Positions 19,784-32,243 of a stretch of DNA of 64,000 nt are shown one piece after another. The first letter of the stretch is position 1. Each line of letters begins with the position of its first letter. A model generated the notes under the pieces. It was given only the letters and a program-made list of their open reading frames with translations, did no database searches and was not told the origin of the DNA. The translations under genes were made by a program, and so were the position numbers. The DNA is taken from positions 60,597,641 through 60,661,640 of the forward strand of contig NC_134398.1 of NCBI RefSeq assembly GCF_050003625.1. Direction: 5' to 3'. Source of the DNA: Haematobia irritans. Its lineage: Eukaryota; Arthropoda; Insecta; Diptera; Muscidae.

Positions 19784-19968
19784 GTGGTACATGTACAACA
19801 TTTCAGAGCTCTAGGTGCTTCCCTTGGGTTGAAATACGCCCTTCAATTGAAAGTGGACGTGGCAGTGGGTGGATCGGTCCAAAATTTTGATAATACTTTA
19901 CTCGCATCCTCAGTGGTAAATGTACAAAATGTCAGAGCTGTAGGTGCTTCCGTTGATTTAATATAATA
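19784..19968 (+). repeat. 130-bp tandem repeat, right part
   Basis: It continues the array from before the Z element (AGTGGTACATGTACAACATT, then GAAAGTGGACGTGGCAGTGG) and stops where the Helitron-like element begins. Confidence 0.65.
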
Positions 19969-22188
19969 CTAGCGCAACCCGGCCCGCTTCGCTGCGCCTT
20001 CCGAAGCGTATTTGTAGGAACATTTTGCGTTAACTTAGTCAACCATATCCGTCGTGCTGAAAACACGCAGAGAAGGAATATGATCACCTCAAACATGTTT
20101 CAAGAGAAAAATGTTATTTTTGTATGGTGACCATGTAACATGTTTGTCACTAAAATGTTATTTTCTCGTCGGAGAAAATAACATGGTTGCGAAAACCATG
20201 TTACATGGTCAGCACCCAAAAATAACATTTTGCTCTTGAAACATGTTTGAGGTGATCATATTCCTTCTCTGGGTGAACAAATTCGAAAAGATTTGAATTC
20301 TTTCAAACAAATCGGACTACTTGCTTTTTCGTTTATAAGTACAAATACGGCGGATATGCATATGTAAAACTGTTCGTCTTAAAAAATGTCGGGGAGAGGG
20401 TGTACCCTTTCCTCCAAATTTTTTAAATAATGTTCTGTATTCAAGTAGTTGGACAATCTTCTAAATTTCTTGTGAATTTTAAGTGAGGTTTGTCAAGGAA
20501 AGGTATCCTTCTCCTCAACGTATCTGAAAATTAAGCACTATATTACAATAACATACAACGAATTCTCATCCAATCAATTGGAAAAAGCAAAAGTAGTAAA
20601 AAATTTTACCACATTAACATTTGCTAAAATGTTGGAAAATAATGCACTTTCTACGTTGGCTGCCAATTTCATGTAAATTTAATTTAATTTACTAAAAAAA
20701 AGTCTGGCAGAAGCCTGTGCAAAAATCACAAAATTATGTACCGAGTTCCCATTTACGGACAACCCTCTACTTTCAATTTAAGAAAAAACGGACAAAAGGG
20801 AACCCTCTCCCACCTTCGCTCCACTCCGACCTGATATCGGACTATCACGTACCCTATTTAATTTCAAAACTACTCAATGGTCCCTATAAATTCTATCGAA
20901 GTAAATCGACAAAGCTTATTTCAATTTTCCCCTTCCCAACCAGACATCGATTTAATCACCTCCTCCCACATTCCCTGTAAATTTCAAGTAGATCGGAGAT
21001 GTTTAAATTTTACTCTATTGTTTTAAAGGGAAAGTGACGCCCCGATACAATATCGACAAACACCGTACTGAATAGCACCCCTAACATTCCCTGAAAATTC
21101 TTGAAACTTTCCTTGAAATGTGGGGCAAGGAAGGTTGCCTCTTCGTTCATAACCTTCCTCCACTGCCTTTGTAAATTTCAAGAAAACTTAAGAATTTTTG
21201 TTCTTTTTTTGGAGTTTTAGAGGAGGACCTCCTCCCCGACCAAATATGGAAAAGTGATATAGCGTATCTTTTGTAAACGTCCCAGAAAATGTCAAGCAAA
21301 TTATAAGCCTAAAGGGGCGGCCTCTCTTCCTTTCAAATATCACAAAATCAGGTATCAACTGTTAATATCGTAACCTCTTCCCAGTTCTCTGTAAATTTCA
21401 AGTAACTCGGTAAAGTTTAATTGTTTCTCTGTATGTACTTAAGAGAAGCGGATGTCTCCCTATGCCCTTATATTTTTAAAATCAGGAACCTGATATAAAT
21501 TTCATAACCTCACCCATTTTTTCCGTAAAATTTCAGTCGGGGGAATTTAGTTTTGTTTTCACTGTACTCTAAAAAAAAAAGTCGAGCAAAGGGGTGGCCC
21601 CCCTCCACGACTAAATATCGAAAAATAATTTAGCGGATTTTTGTCTAGATTCCAACCCCAACATTCAATGAAAATTTCAAGCAAATCGCATAATTTTGTT
21701 CCAAGTTTCAAAAAGTAGGGCAAGTGGGAGGTCCCCCTCTCCGTCCACATATGAAATCATCAGGTACCCCATATTAATTCCATAACCTCACCGCATGTTC
21801 TCTGTAAATCTCAGATAATTTAGAGAATTTTAGTTTTTTCACTGTACTTTAAAAAAGTCGAACAAAGGGGAGGTCCCCCTCCGCCAACAAATATCGAAAT
21901 ATAAAGTAGCGGATCTTTGTCTAGATGCCAACCCCAACCTTCAATGAAAATTTCAAGCAAATCGGTCAACTTTGGTCCAATTTTCAAAAAGTCCGACAAA
22001 GGGGAGGTCCCCCTCCGCGACCAGGTGTCAAAAAATGAGGTACGCTATTTTCACCACATGAACGCCCCCTACGATCTCTGAAAGTTTCAAATCGGTTCAA
22101 CCGTTTCGGAGCCAACTCGGAACATACAAACAAACAATTAAACAAACAAACAAATAAACAAACATAATTTGAATTTTATATATATAGA
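19969..22188 (-). mobile_element. Helitron-like element H1, non-autonomous
   Basis: On the minus strand it starts TCTATATATATAAAATTCAA with flanking A and ends GGGTTGCGCTAG with flanking T. A GC-rich potential hairpin (GCGCAGCGAAGCGGGCCGGG) lies just before CTAG. These are the TC..CTAG ends and A|T target of Helitrons. The interior has degenerate units such as AAAGTCCGACAAAGGGGAGG and AATTTCAAGCAAATCG, and (GTTT)n near the 5' end. No Rep/helicase gene. Sister copy at 51551-53316. Confidence 0.75.
20068..20271. mobile_element. CAGAGAAGG palindromic MITE nested in H1
   Basis: CAGAGAAGGAATATGATCAC, then CTCAAACATGTTTCAAGAG, mirrors the right end ATTCCTTCTCTG. The two arms of about 95 bp surround a short centre at GTTATTTTCTCGTCGGAG. 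The host H1 sequence (GTGCTGAAAAC..AAATTCGAAAAG) is continuous at the sister copy near 53210, which confirms insertion. Confidence 0.8.
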
Positions 22189-23200
22189 TTTCTTTTGTCT
22201 ACCTGTAATCGATACCTGTCATCGATGTAATCGATATGTTTGGGCGTGGGTTGTTTTTTTTTTTTAGTTGGAATCGTGTTGTTATGGTATACGGAGAGAT
22301 TGTTAAAAAAATAATATAGTAAAATAATATAATAAATAACAAATAAAATATGTAAAATATTTTTTATTTTAAATTAGTGAGAAAAATTTTCGTTTTTTGA
22401 AAATAATTAAACATGAATAACAAACAATAAGTATATCAATGTTCGTGATGATGTACAAAGAAAGAAAACAACAACAGAAAAACAACCCCATCATTCATCA
22501 GGTAACATTCAGGACGCTAACCTTTTGTGAAAAAATTGGTTTATGATTTTTTATATTTGCAGGCATTAAAATTGTAAAAGGAGGACAAAATCGTTACGCA
22601 GCAACTTATTAAAAGTGAAGGGTACAAAAAGAAGAAAAAATTACGTATTACAGTTGATAACATTACATGGAAATTGGAAATAATGGAATAGTAATCTAAT
22701 ATTTCGCTGCTGTTGATTCTTAATAAATATATTTAATATATTAATAAAACATGTCTTTTATTGAAGAAAAAATTGCCTATATAAGTAAATAAAATTATAT
22801 TTAAAAACGAAGATAAGCAGTTCTAATTTTGAAGTAAAAGGTTTACAACAAATATGTAAGTTTTGTACAAGTGAATGAAAAAAGTTCAATAAAATCATTC
22901 CATATATGAATTCAATTCAGTTAAATTTTTCATTCTGTAGTATAGTGGTACATAAATATAGGAAAATGTTAACTAATATATGGAATGCATTCTACCTAAT
23001 TTCTATGAAAATCACATCGTTCAAACAAATAAAAATGTCTTTGGCGCTATACGAAGTTCAACTTTCTTCACAATGAGTTCATTTTAACTTATAGAAGAGT
23101 TCACTTTTTTCTGGGTGCTGCGCTGTGTAGGTATAAATTCCATAGCAAATCTCAAAAAGTAAAACAGAAATAGGAATGTACGGTATGTACGGTAACTGAC
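22189..23200. other. AT-rich low-copy stretch
   Basis: Nothing recognisable beyond a TAATCGATACCTGTCATCGA block at 22208-22235 and simple A/T runs. Confidence 0.45.
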
Positions 23201-24460
23201 TTTGTGTTTTTAGATTTATTAAAAAATTATTTGTTTGAAATAAATTTTGAATTAAAAATTAAAAAAAATCCATCGCCTTTTTAATTTTTTAGTCTTCCGA
23301 GTTTGATTAAAAAGTTAATTGCATCAATTAGTTTTTAATTAAACATGTTAGGATTTTCAACCATTGACTTAATTAATTTAATATTTCCAGCTTTTTTAAA
23401 AAGTTAATTGTGTCAATTAATTTATTAATCGAAAACATTTTCAACTTCTTTAAACTTTTTAATTGGAAATGTGTTAGTGATATTTTTTTCCTGTATAATA
23501 CTCACACTCTATGAACAGGTGGTATTTATCAATAAACTTTTATGTTCACTGCTTTTGAGTGCGAAAAAATAAAATTTTGCAGTACTTTTGCAAGAGAAAA
23601 TATCGCAAAATTATTTGCGTCAATTATTTTTTAATTAAAATTTTTTCAATCACGAAAATGATAAATCATCTATAATAACTAAAAAGTTAGTTGTTCCAAC
23701 TAAATTTTGTAATTAATTTTTAGTTTATTTAAATAAATAATGAAATCAATAAAATTGTGATAAAATAGATTTTAAATTAAATTATTAATTAAAACTTTAA
23801 TTTAAGATATATTGGTGATATTTGTGCTGTGTGATGAAGAATTTGTTTATTCGCTTAGGGCTTAAACATTGAGTACACGTGAAATACATCAAAAATCACT
23901 GTTCATAACAGTGTATACACACAAAAAAAAATTTCATTAATTTTTTAATGGAAATGTCTCCAATCACAGATTTGATAGTATCAATTAAAAAATTTAATTG
24001 ATTGAAAAATTAATTGATACAATTAATGTTTGTGATTGATTTTTATTTCAATTAAAAAATTTGTTGAATCAATTAATTTCTAAATTTTAAATTGAATTTT
24101 TTGTAAAACTCAATTAAAGTTTTAATTGGAAAAATTTTGGTGAATTTGTTTTCTGTGTACACAAAATTTCCAATTAACTTTTAATTGAATTTTAAAAAAT
24201 ATTCAATTACAAATTTAATTAATTCAACACATTTTTTAATTGAAATAAAACTCAATCACAAACATTAATTGTATCAATTAATTTTTTAATTGTATCAATT
24301 AATTTTTTAATTGTATCAATTAATTTTTTAATTGGATCAATTAATTTTTTAATTTCCGTGATTGAAGGCATTAAATTAAAAACCAATTCGATCAGTTACA
24401 TTTGTGATTGACCATAAGATGTCTTTTCCGATTACAATTCTGGTTTGATTTTTTCTGGGA
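23200..24460. repeat. AATTAA-rich palindromic repeats
   Basis: Several blocks of TTAATTGATACAATTAAT type, bounded by CACACAAAAAAAAATTT and TTTTTTTCTGTGT-like ends, occur at about 23210-23500, 23915-24170 and 24165-24460. A 22-bp tandem, TTAATTTTTTAATTGTATCAA, is repeated four times at 24256-24350. Confidence 0.55.
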
Positions 24461-24520
24461 TTTGTGAATATGATAATACTTATACAGAAACTATAATAAT
24501 TATTTCTACTTAATTTTCAA

Positions 24521-25137
24521 TTTTGGAACAGTGGGCCCATTTTAAAAATTTGTAGGAAATTTCATTTTCCAATTTGCGCTTTTCACAAATACTTTTCTAA
24601 TGAAGAGTTTTGTGATTATGAAAGCTGAGCCCAATCCCTTTCCAATGAGCCTAGTCTCTATACCGCACGCGGCATAGTTTTGGAACAGTGGGCCCATATT
24701 AAAAAATTTGTAGAAAATTTTATTTTCTAATTTGTGCTTTTCACAAATACTTTTCTTATAAAAAGTTTCGTGGGTATGAAAGCTCAGCTCAAGCCCTTTC
24801 CAATGAGCCTAGTGTCTATACCGCACGCGGCTTAGTTTTGGAACAGTGGGCCCGTTCCAAAACTAACAAATTGAAAATTTTATTTTCCAATTTGCGCTTT
24901 TCACAAATACTTTTCTAATGAAGAAAGCTGAGCTCAAGCCCTTTCTAATGAACCTAGTCTCTATACCGCACGCGGCATAGTTTTGGAACAGTGGGACCGT
25001 TTTAAAAATTTGTTGAAAAATTTATTTTCCAATTTGCGTTTTTCACAAATACTTTTCTTATGAAAACTTTCGTGGGTATGAAAGCTGAGCTCAAGCCCTT
25101 TCCAATGAACCTAGTGTCTATATCGCACGCGGCTTAG
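24521..25137 (+). repeat. 157-bp tandem array, four units
   Basis: Units start with TTTTGGAACAGTGGGCCC at 24521, 24678, 24836 and 24981 (spacings 157, 158, 145) and close with CTATACCGCACGCGGC(A/T)TAG. The units are 85-95 percent alike by eye. The third has a 12-13 bp deletion. No frame persists across units. Confidence 0.85.
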
Positions 25138-26920
25138 TTTGTGAAAAATAAGCAAAATACTAAAAATCCAAATTCGAATTTGAAAAATATTTTTGATGGT
25201 GGTTTGTGTCTCGGCTTTTTGCTGCGAATTTCAAATTCGAATTTATCTTCACACACATGGGAATTCCCGGATAGGTTTCTTTACAGTATTTTATGCAAAA
25301 TCAAGGGATAAATACTACAAAACATTATTTTTAGTACCATTGGGTAAATCATCATTCTCATTACAATTCCAAAATCTACTTTAGCTACTTTTCAACAGTC
25401 ACTTTCTTTGTAAATAAGGAACCTCAAATCCATTTTGAGTAGAGTATGAGCCTCATGTGAATGGGCGTATAATTTAGCCTAAGTAGAGAAGAATATATAA
25501 TATAATATAATTTAATTGCTTTTGGTATTCTTGTTTAGATAAAATAAACTATGAAACGCTATAATTTAAGTAAAAATCTTCAATTACTTTGGAAATTGCA
25601 TTCTGCTATTTTGATATGGTACCAAGTAGTAATAGTTGCCTTGTCCGACATATATAGTCGTAGGTTCTAGCACAGGTTCTAACGGCCTCCTAACTGGTTA
25701 AAAGAAGGTTGCTCTTCCTAATGTTTTATCGTCATATTTCTGTAAACCGGCACTCCAATAGACTGGTATACTAAGTAAACTTTTATAAACAATGGGCCAC
25801 TTTACCTTATATAACCACTTTTACAATTGCATAATTTCAAAGTATTTTCATCATTATTGCAAGGATGTGTTTATGAAATATGAAAATGTTAACTTTTATT
25901 ATAATAGTTCTTTTAATTTCAAATATAGATGGTGTATTCCTTCTGGGAATATTGACCGAACATGAACATATTGTGAAATATAGTGACTCTGTTTTACGAT
26001 GGTGACATCGAAATAAGTTTCATTCATTTCCATACAAGTTTTAATGTTACAAAAAAAAATCCACTGTATCCGAAGAGACTGTCCATTGTAAAAGCTTTTT
26101 GTATTTAGTATTACAATATATTATTTTATTATAATATACATAATATACATTGTTAGTTGTCCAGACATTCAAATGTCTAAATATATACCACATCGAAGCA
26201 AGTTTCGCTTTGACCAGGATCGCGGGAAATTCGAAAAAATTCCCACTTTCCGGGGAATGGAAAAATTCAGGAAAAAACCCCTACATGCAGTATTTCTTCA
26301 AATTATGATTATATATCATTGAATTAAATATTCTGGTTTCTTCCCATCAATAAAAATTTACTTTTTCTCTTTTTGAAGTATCCTCACAATGAGCACACAT
26401 TGTACCTTTTTCCCCTTACGAGAATGTTGCTAGCCACGCCAATGTTTAATTGACAATTGTGACAAAAGATTCAAAATAAAATTATTTTATACCACACATT
26501 TTGAAATATTGCATTTGTTTTAAATTTTTGATAGAAAAGTATTGAAATGAATGGTCCTCATAATTAATGTTAAGAATTACTTCAAGTATTCTTGCGAACC
26601 GTAACACATTTCCTCAAATTTCGAAGCCTACATCAATACATTTCCAGATTTCCTCTATTTAAAATTTCCCACTTGTTGAACAATGTGAAATTTACATCAA
26701 TTTGACTGACAATCAAAGTTTCAATATGGCGATTGACATTTTTGTTTTTGTAATAATAAAACTACATTAATAAATCTGCTTTGGCTTTCACATTCCTTGA
26801 CATTCACGCTATTTGTGTTGTTTACATCAACTTAAAAAAATTATCTCGTCCAAAAAATGAAATTAAATCGTAATTTTTTTAGAACTCTTGTGCGATTATT
26901 TTTTTAACTTTTGACGTGGA
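25138..26920. other. Low-copy stretch
   Basis: No gene or transposon end recognised. An imperfect palindrome around AAATTCGAATTTG lies at 25163-25240. The short frames have no recognisable domain. Confidence 0.45.
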
Positions 26921-26959
26921 TTAGCTCAATAATAGTGCATCGGCGAATTTTACTAAATT

Positions 26960-27600
26960 TTAGGCGATGAAGCTCCGTCAAGGGCCAGTGTTTATCGATG
27001 ATAAGTCGAATTCCACCGAGGTCGTAGTTCACTCCAAGAAGAATTTCGTGAAGGTCGTTCACAATCAGTTGTTGTTCCGGAAACCATTGATGCTGCGCGC
27101 CAACTGATATTGAAGGCATTAGTTGGAGTAGCATGCATTAAATATTGCATGAACATTTGCCCGTCATAAAAAATTGTTCGATTTGTTGAAAGAATGATCC
27201 AAAAATATGATCGCGATGCTTCCAAACGCTTCACTGGACATGTCCCAATCATACCACCAGAACAACGCAGAACAGTCAGTTATGTGTGGTACACAACCAT
27301 TTGTTTGCCAGTTGCCTTTCAAGAAATCTAAAAACCAACCGCCGAAGACGGATCACTCTTCACCACATCGTTTTGATGGGTCAAATGCCGTGTAGTCCTG
27401 ACTTGGCACCAATGACTTATTTTTTTCAGGTATGTAAAAAAATAAAATATGAGGTTAACGTTTTTCGATACCTGAAGAAGTTTTTGATGCGTTCAGAATA
27501 CATGTTTTAGAGATAATTCAATCAGAAGTGGAAAAAGAGCTTCGGAAAGTGGTTCAAACGCTTGCAAAAGTTTATAGATTAATGGGGAATATTTTGAAAT
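26960..27600 (+). pseudogene. Decayed mariner (irritans-type) transposase
   Basis: Broken frames read in order EAPSRASVYR, EFREGRSQSVVVPETIDAAR, KYDRDASKRFTGHVPIIPPE, QRRTVSYVWYTTICLPVAFQ, NRRRRITLHH and SPDLAP. These follow mariner transposase order: the N-terminal region, then the centre, then the third catalytic Asp context. The stretches carrying the second helix-turn-helix, the first Asp and the second Asp are deleted. Several stops and frameshifts occur. It is much older than the two AAGGGTGATT mariners. Terminal repeats were not located. Confidence 0.8.
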
Positions 27601-28467
27601 ACTATAAAGCGATTTGCGATGATTAATATCTGTTTTTGTTCTCTATTCCCGAAATATAAAAGGCCACCCTAGTATCGTAAACGTCTGCGTTGGCTTGCTG
27701 TGTCCAAAATATTAAATATTGATGAAGGTAAATATTTAAATCTATCAATTCCATAAAAACTTTAAGATAACATCCAGAGAAGGAATTCGGTCACGATCCA
27801 AAAAATAACATCTCTTCTCTGCGCGAATGGAGATGATCGAAATTTTTACTTTAATGGGTATCCAAGACACTTTTTCAAAACTTATTTCATATTCGATTGT
27901 TATGGGCAAAACAATCTGTGTTCTAAAAATCATGCAACAACAACGAATTACATTGTTATACTACAGAGATGAAACCCCCAACACAGAAACTTATCTTCAA
28001 TTGCCAACAAAAGACTTAAGAAACAAGTCAATCAAATTTTATAATTGTATCGTTTATTGGTTTGATTGTGAGTCTTTTATTGTCAGTCTTTTATTTCATA
28101 CCGTATCTTTGATTTTTTTTGAAAAGTTGTGAATAAAACATCCATTTATCAAAGACTGTTAATTGCACTTTTGACCCTTTGCCAATCATTCTATACATCA
28201 GTTCAAATACCAAGGATTTCTCGATAATATTATGTTATGGATTGACCGGTATTTGTTAGCTTTTGATGATTGGACGGGAGCAGGCTGATATGTAATTATA
28301 AAAAGGTGAAACAAATTTATCGGTAGCAATGGGTAATAAATAAATTTCATGTTTTTTGTTATGGAAACATTGAAATACATGACCATTGATTTTTTGTAGG
28401 CTTGTCGTTTCAAAAAATTGATCTGCCCTCTACCAATGTGAGAAATAATAAGACTATCTGAACTAAA
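27601..28467. other. Low-copy stretch with short palindrome
   Basis: A small palindrome, CAGAGAAGGAATTCGGTCAC to CATCTCTTCTCTG, lies at 27776-27824 and looks like a collapsed member of the CAGAGAAGG family. The rest shows no gene. Confidence 0.45.
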
Positions 28468-28468
28468 A

Positions 28469-29410
28469 CAAGTATATACAGCAGTAAGTTCGGCCGGGCC
28501 GAATCTTAAATACCCTCCACCATGAATCAAATATTAGGGTTTCCTTTGAAATTTCAGGTGGGTTTGGGGACAGATCAAACAGAGCAGTTCAACCAGTACA
28601 CTTCCCGAAGATATATTTAAAGATTTTACCTAAGAAGACTATATCAGATTATTAACTATATCAGATTATCAAATCATTAACATCTCTTGTAAGTGTGCAA
28701 GAAAATTATAAAATAACGTCCTGATTTTCTCCCGAGAAGTAAAATCTGGAAATTTTATATTGAGTTTCAAGCAATTTTCATGACCAGAAGAAGTGAAATC
28801 GGTCTATATGGAGGCATTACCAAATGGACCGATAAAAACTTAATCCGATACACGTTTTTGTGAGCCTAAAATACCAGAATATTTACAATTTCAGGCGAAT
28901 CGGATAAAAATTACGTTTTCTAGAAACCCAAGGAGTCAAAACGGGAGATCGTTCTTATGGGGGCTATACTAAAATATGGACCGATACTCACCGTTTTCTG
29001 CACACCTCTTTATGGTCCGAAAATACCACGAGATTTCCAATTTCATGCAAATTGGATAAAAACTACGGTTTCTATAAGCCCAAGAAGTAAAATCGGGAGA
29101 TTGGTGTATATGGGGGCTATACCAAAACATGGACCGATATAGGCCATCTTCGAACTTGACCTGCCTGCAGACAAAAGACGAGTTTGTGCAAAATTTCAGC
29201 ACGATTGCTTCATTATTGAAGACTGTAGCGTGATTACAACAGACAGACAGCCAGACAGACGGATAGACGGACATGGTTATATCGTCTTAGAATTTCTCCC
29301 TGAACAAGAATATATATACATTATATAGTCGGAAATCGATATTTCGATGTGTTACAAACGGAATAACAAACTTATTATACCCCCGTGACCATTCTATGGT
29401 GGTGGGTATA
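28469..29410 (+). repeat. F1 repeat, full-length divergent copy
   Basis: It has the head CAAGTATATACAGCAGTAAG then TTCGGCCGGGCCGAATC, inner CTCCACCATG, repeated units with TGGGGGCTATACNAAAANATGG, and the tail CAGACAGACGGATAGACGG ending GGTGGTGGGTATAA. It shows head and tail in one copy. Confidence 0.75.
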
Positions 29411-29543
29411 AAAAGGTAATGGATTAAAGCGAATTTAACTTTGGTTTAGCTCATGGCAAATATTATGTTTTAGTTAAAATTTCCCCAATATGAAAATAAT
29501 CCTTCACTTTAATTTTTTAAGAAGTGAAAAAGAAAATCACTAA
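29411..29543 (-). repeat. C-MITE fragment
   Basis: AAAGCGAATTTAACTTTGGT and TTTAGTTAAAATTTCCCCAA match the interior of the C-MITE at 9230-9777. Confidence 0.5.
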
Positions 29544-30196
29544 CAAGTATATACGGCCGCAAGTTCGGCCAGGCCGAATCTTATGTACCCACCACCATGG
29601 ATTGCGTAGAAACTTCTACGAAAGACTATCATCCACAATCGAATTACTTGGGTTGTGGTATCTTAAAACTTCTTAACAACGTTTTCTAAATTGTGATTTA
29701 GTCCATACATGGTATATATTAGACAAAAAAGTTATGTATAGTTAAGTCTACAAATAATTACGAATCGATATGGACTTTTTGTACGTAGAGAGCCAGAATA
29801 GAAATATGGGGGTCGCTTATATGGGGGCTATATACAATTATGAACTTCATATGGACCAATTTTTGTGTGATTGGGGATCGATTTATCTGAGGGCCATATA
29901 TAACTATAGACCGATATGGATCTAGTTAGGCATGGTTGTTAACGACCATATACTAGCACAATGTACCAAATTTCAACTCACTCCTCCTCCTCCTCCTCCA
30001 AGAGGTTCCAAAACCAAATCTCGGGATCGGTTTATATGGGGCTATGTACGATTATGGACTGATATGGACCACTTTTGGCATGGTTGTTAAATATCATATA
30101 CTACCACGTACCAAATTTCAAGCAGATCGGATGAATTTTGCTTCTCCAAAAGGCACCGGAGGTCAAATCTGGGGATCGGTTTATATGGGAGCTATA
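29544..30196 (+). repeat. F1 repeat, left arm of inverted pair
   Basis: The head CAAGTATATACGGCCGCAAG then TTCGGCCAGGCCGAATC leads into units ending at GGGAGCTATATATAATATAT. It meets another F1 copy of opposite orientation near 30197. Confidence 0.8.
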
Positions 30197-31360
30197 TATA
30201 ATATATCTGAGTCGATCTGAGCATGTCCGTCCGTCCGTCCGTCTGTTGAAAACACGCTAACTTCCGAACGAAACAAGCTATCGACTTGAAACTTGGCACA
30301 AGTAGTTGTTATTGATGTAGGTCGGATGGTATTGCAAATGGGCCATATCGGTCCACTTTTACGTATAGCCCCCATATAAACGGACCCCCAACTTTGGCTT
30401 GCGAGGCCTCTAAGAGAAGCAAATTTCATCCGATCCGGCTGAAATTTGGTACATGGTGTTAGTATATGGTCTCTAACAACCATGCAAAAATTGGTCCGCA
30501 TCGGTCCATAATTATATATAGCCCCCATATAAACCGATCCCCAGATTTGGCTTGCGAGGCCTCTAAGAGAAGCAAATTTCATCCGATCCGGCTAAAATTT
30601 GGTACATGGTGTTAGTATATGGTCTTTAACAACCATACAAAAATTGTCCATAATTATATATATCCCCCATATAAACCGATCACCAGATTTGACCTCCGGA
30701 GCCTCTTGGAAGACCAAAATTCATCTGATTCAGTTGAAATTTGGTACGTGGTGTTAATATATGTCCTCAAACTCCCATGTAAAAATTGGTCTAAATCGGT
30801 CCATAATCATATATAGGCCCCATATAAACCGATCCCCAGATTTGACCTCCAGAGCCCCTTGGAAGAGCAAAATTCTTCCCATTCGGTTGAAATTTAGTAC
30901 GTGATGTTAGTATATGGTATCCAACAACCATGCAGGAATTGGTTCCTATCAGCCCATAATTATATATATCTCCCATATAAACCGATCCCCAGATTTGACC
31001 TCCGGTGCCTTTTGGAGAAGCAGAATTCATCCGATCTGCTTGAAATTTGGTACGTGGTGATCGTATATGATATTTAACAACCATGCCAAAAGTGGTCCAT
31101 ATCAGTCCATAATCATATATAGCCCCATATAAACCGATCCCGAGATTTGGTTTTGGAGCCTCTTGGAGGAGCAAATTTCATCCGAGTGAGTTGAAATTTG
31201 GTACATTGTGCTAGTATATGGTCATTAACAACCAGTTTTAAGATACCACAACCCAAGTACTTCCATTGTGAATGACATTCTTTCGTAGAAGTTTCTACGC
31301 AATCCATGGTGGAGGGTACATAAGATTCGGCCTGGCCGAACTTACGGCCGTATATACTTG
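30197..31360 (-). repeat. F1 repeat, right arm of inverted pair
   Basis: In minus orientation the tail (CAGACGGACGGACGGACGG, 30220-30245) comes first, then six units in which AAACSGA occurs at 30378, 30531, 30673, 30826, 30977 and 31131 (spacings 142-154). The head ends at 31360. The several overlapping frames of 65-133 codons are conceptual translations of the repeat. Confidence 0.8.
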
Positions 31361-31384
31361 TTTTTTTCTTTTTTTCTTTTTTTT

Positions 31385-31690
31385 TGATTTCAGCTTAAAA
31401 CCATACATTGACTAAACTACAAGTATAGCTTAACCAACAGAGGAAAAGAATGTTTGTCGAATTTAGGAGGGCAAAGCCCTATAGACTGCAAGATGGTTGG
31501 ATGGACGTACGTTTCGGAATTACCACATTCCTCATCAGCATCCTCTACTTGCAGCAAAACTATCAACCAATTATCAGAATAAATTCAGGCAGTACATTAA
31601 ACCCAACAATAAAACACACTTGAACTTTCCGAAAAAAGGTTTTACATTGATAGCCGGCTTATACCGAAATAAATTCGTACAAACATCTCA
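31385..31690 (+). repeat. R-family repeat
   Basis: TTTCAGCTTAAAACCATACA then TTGACTAAACTACAAGTATAG, TTAACCAACAGAGGAAAA, CAAGATGGTTGGATGG and GATAGCCGGCTTATACCG. This is the fullest copy outside hAT B and C. Confidence 0.65.
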
Positions 31691-31721
31691 CTTTTCCTTT
31701 GCCACCATCAAATCATCGATT

Positions 31722-32243
31722 TGAGTGAAGTTGGCTGGGTTTTATTTTGAGCGTGCTTCCTCTTCTTTCTTTCATTCGTTTTGTTTACTTTAGTTCATTC
31801 GAGTCAAGTTCATTTGAGTCAATTTCTTTATACTCGCTTTTTTCATATTTTTAATGGGTAATTAATTTTTTTGTGTGTTTCAAATAGGATAAAAACAGAT
31901 TAAGAATTAATAAAATAATAAATCCTTTGTAGAAAAATTTCGAATTTTTAAAAATATTTGATCACAAAAGTTCCCGACAAGCATTAAATGCATTAAAAAT
32001 CATAAAAATTTGTAAAAATTATTTATTTGTCAAAATATCACAAAATTTCTTAATTCACATCCAAAACACTGAATTCGCCTCACACCTTAAGAAGTGATGC
32101 CAATTCAGTGCATCGGCTGTTGAAATGGTGGACATCCGTCCTATGACAAGCCCACGTTAAATTCATCGCTTCTGCGTCAATTTGGCACCACTTCCAAACA
32201 GAACATTATCACTACTTTTTTGGTGACGGTTTTTTTGCTGGGG
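31722..32243 (+). repeat. CCCAGCAAAAA-family repeat, second copy
   Basis: It shares ATTTTTAATGGGTAATTAAT, GTTGAAATGGTGGACATCC and TTCATCGCTTCTG with 3361-3870 and 37251-38085. It ends TTTTTTTGCTGGGGTT. Confidence 0.6.

Noticed and set aside
30181..31307. Protein-coding genes of 127-133 codons on the minus strand
   Set aside because: They are translations of F1 repeat units; the same peptide motifs (GIGLYMGAIYNYG-like) repeat within one frame and in other F1 copies.
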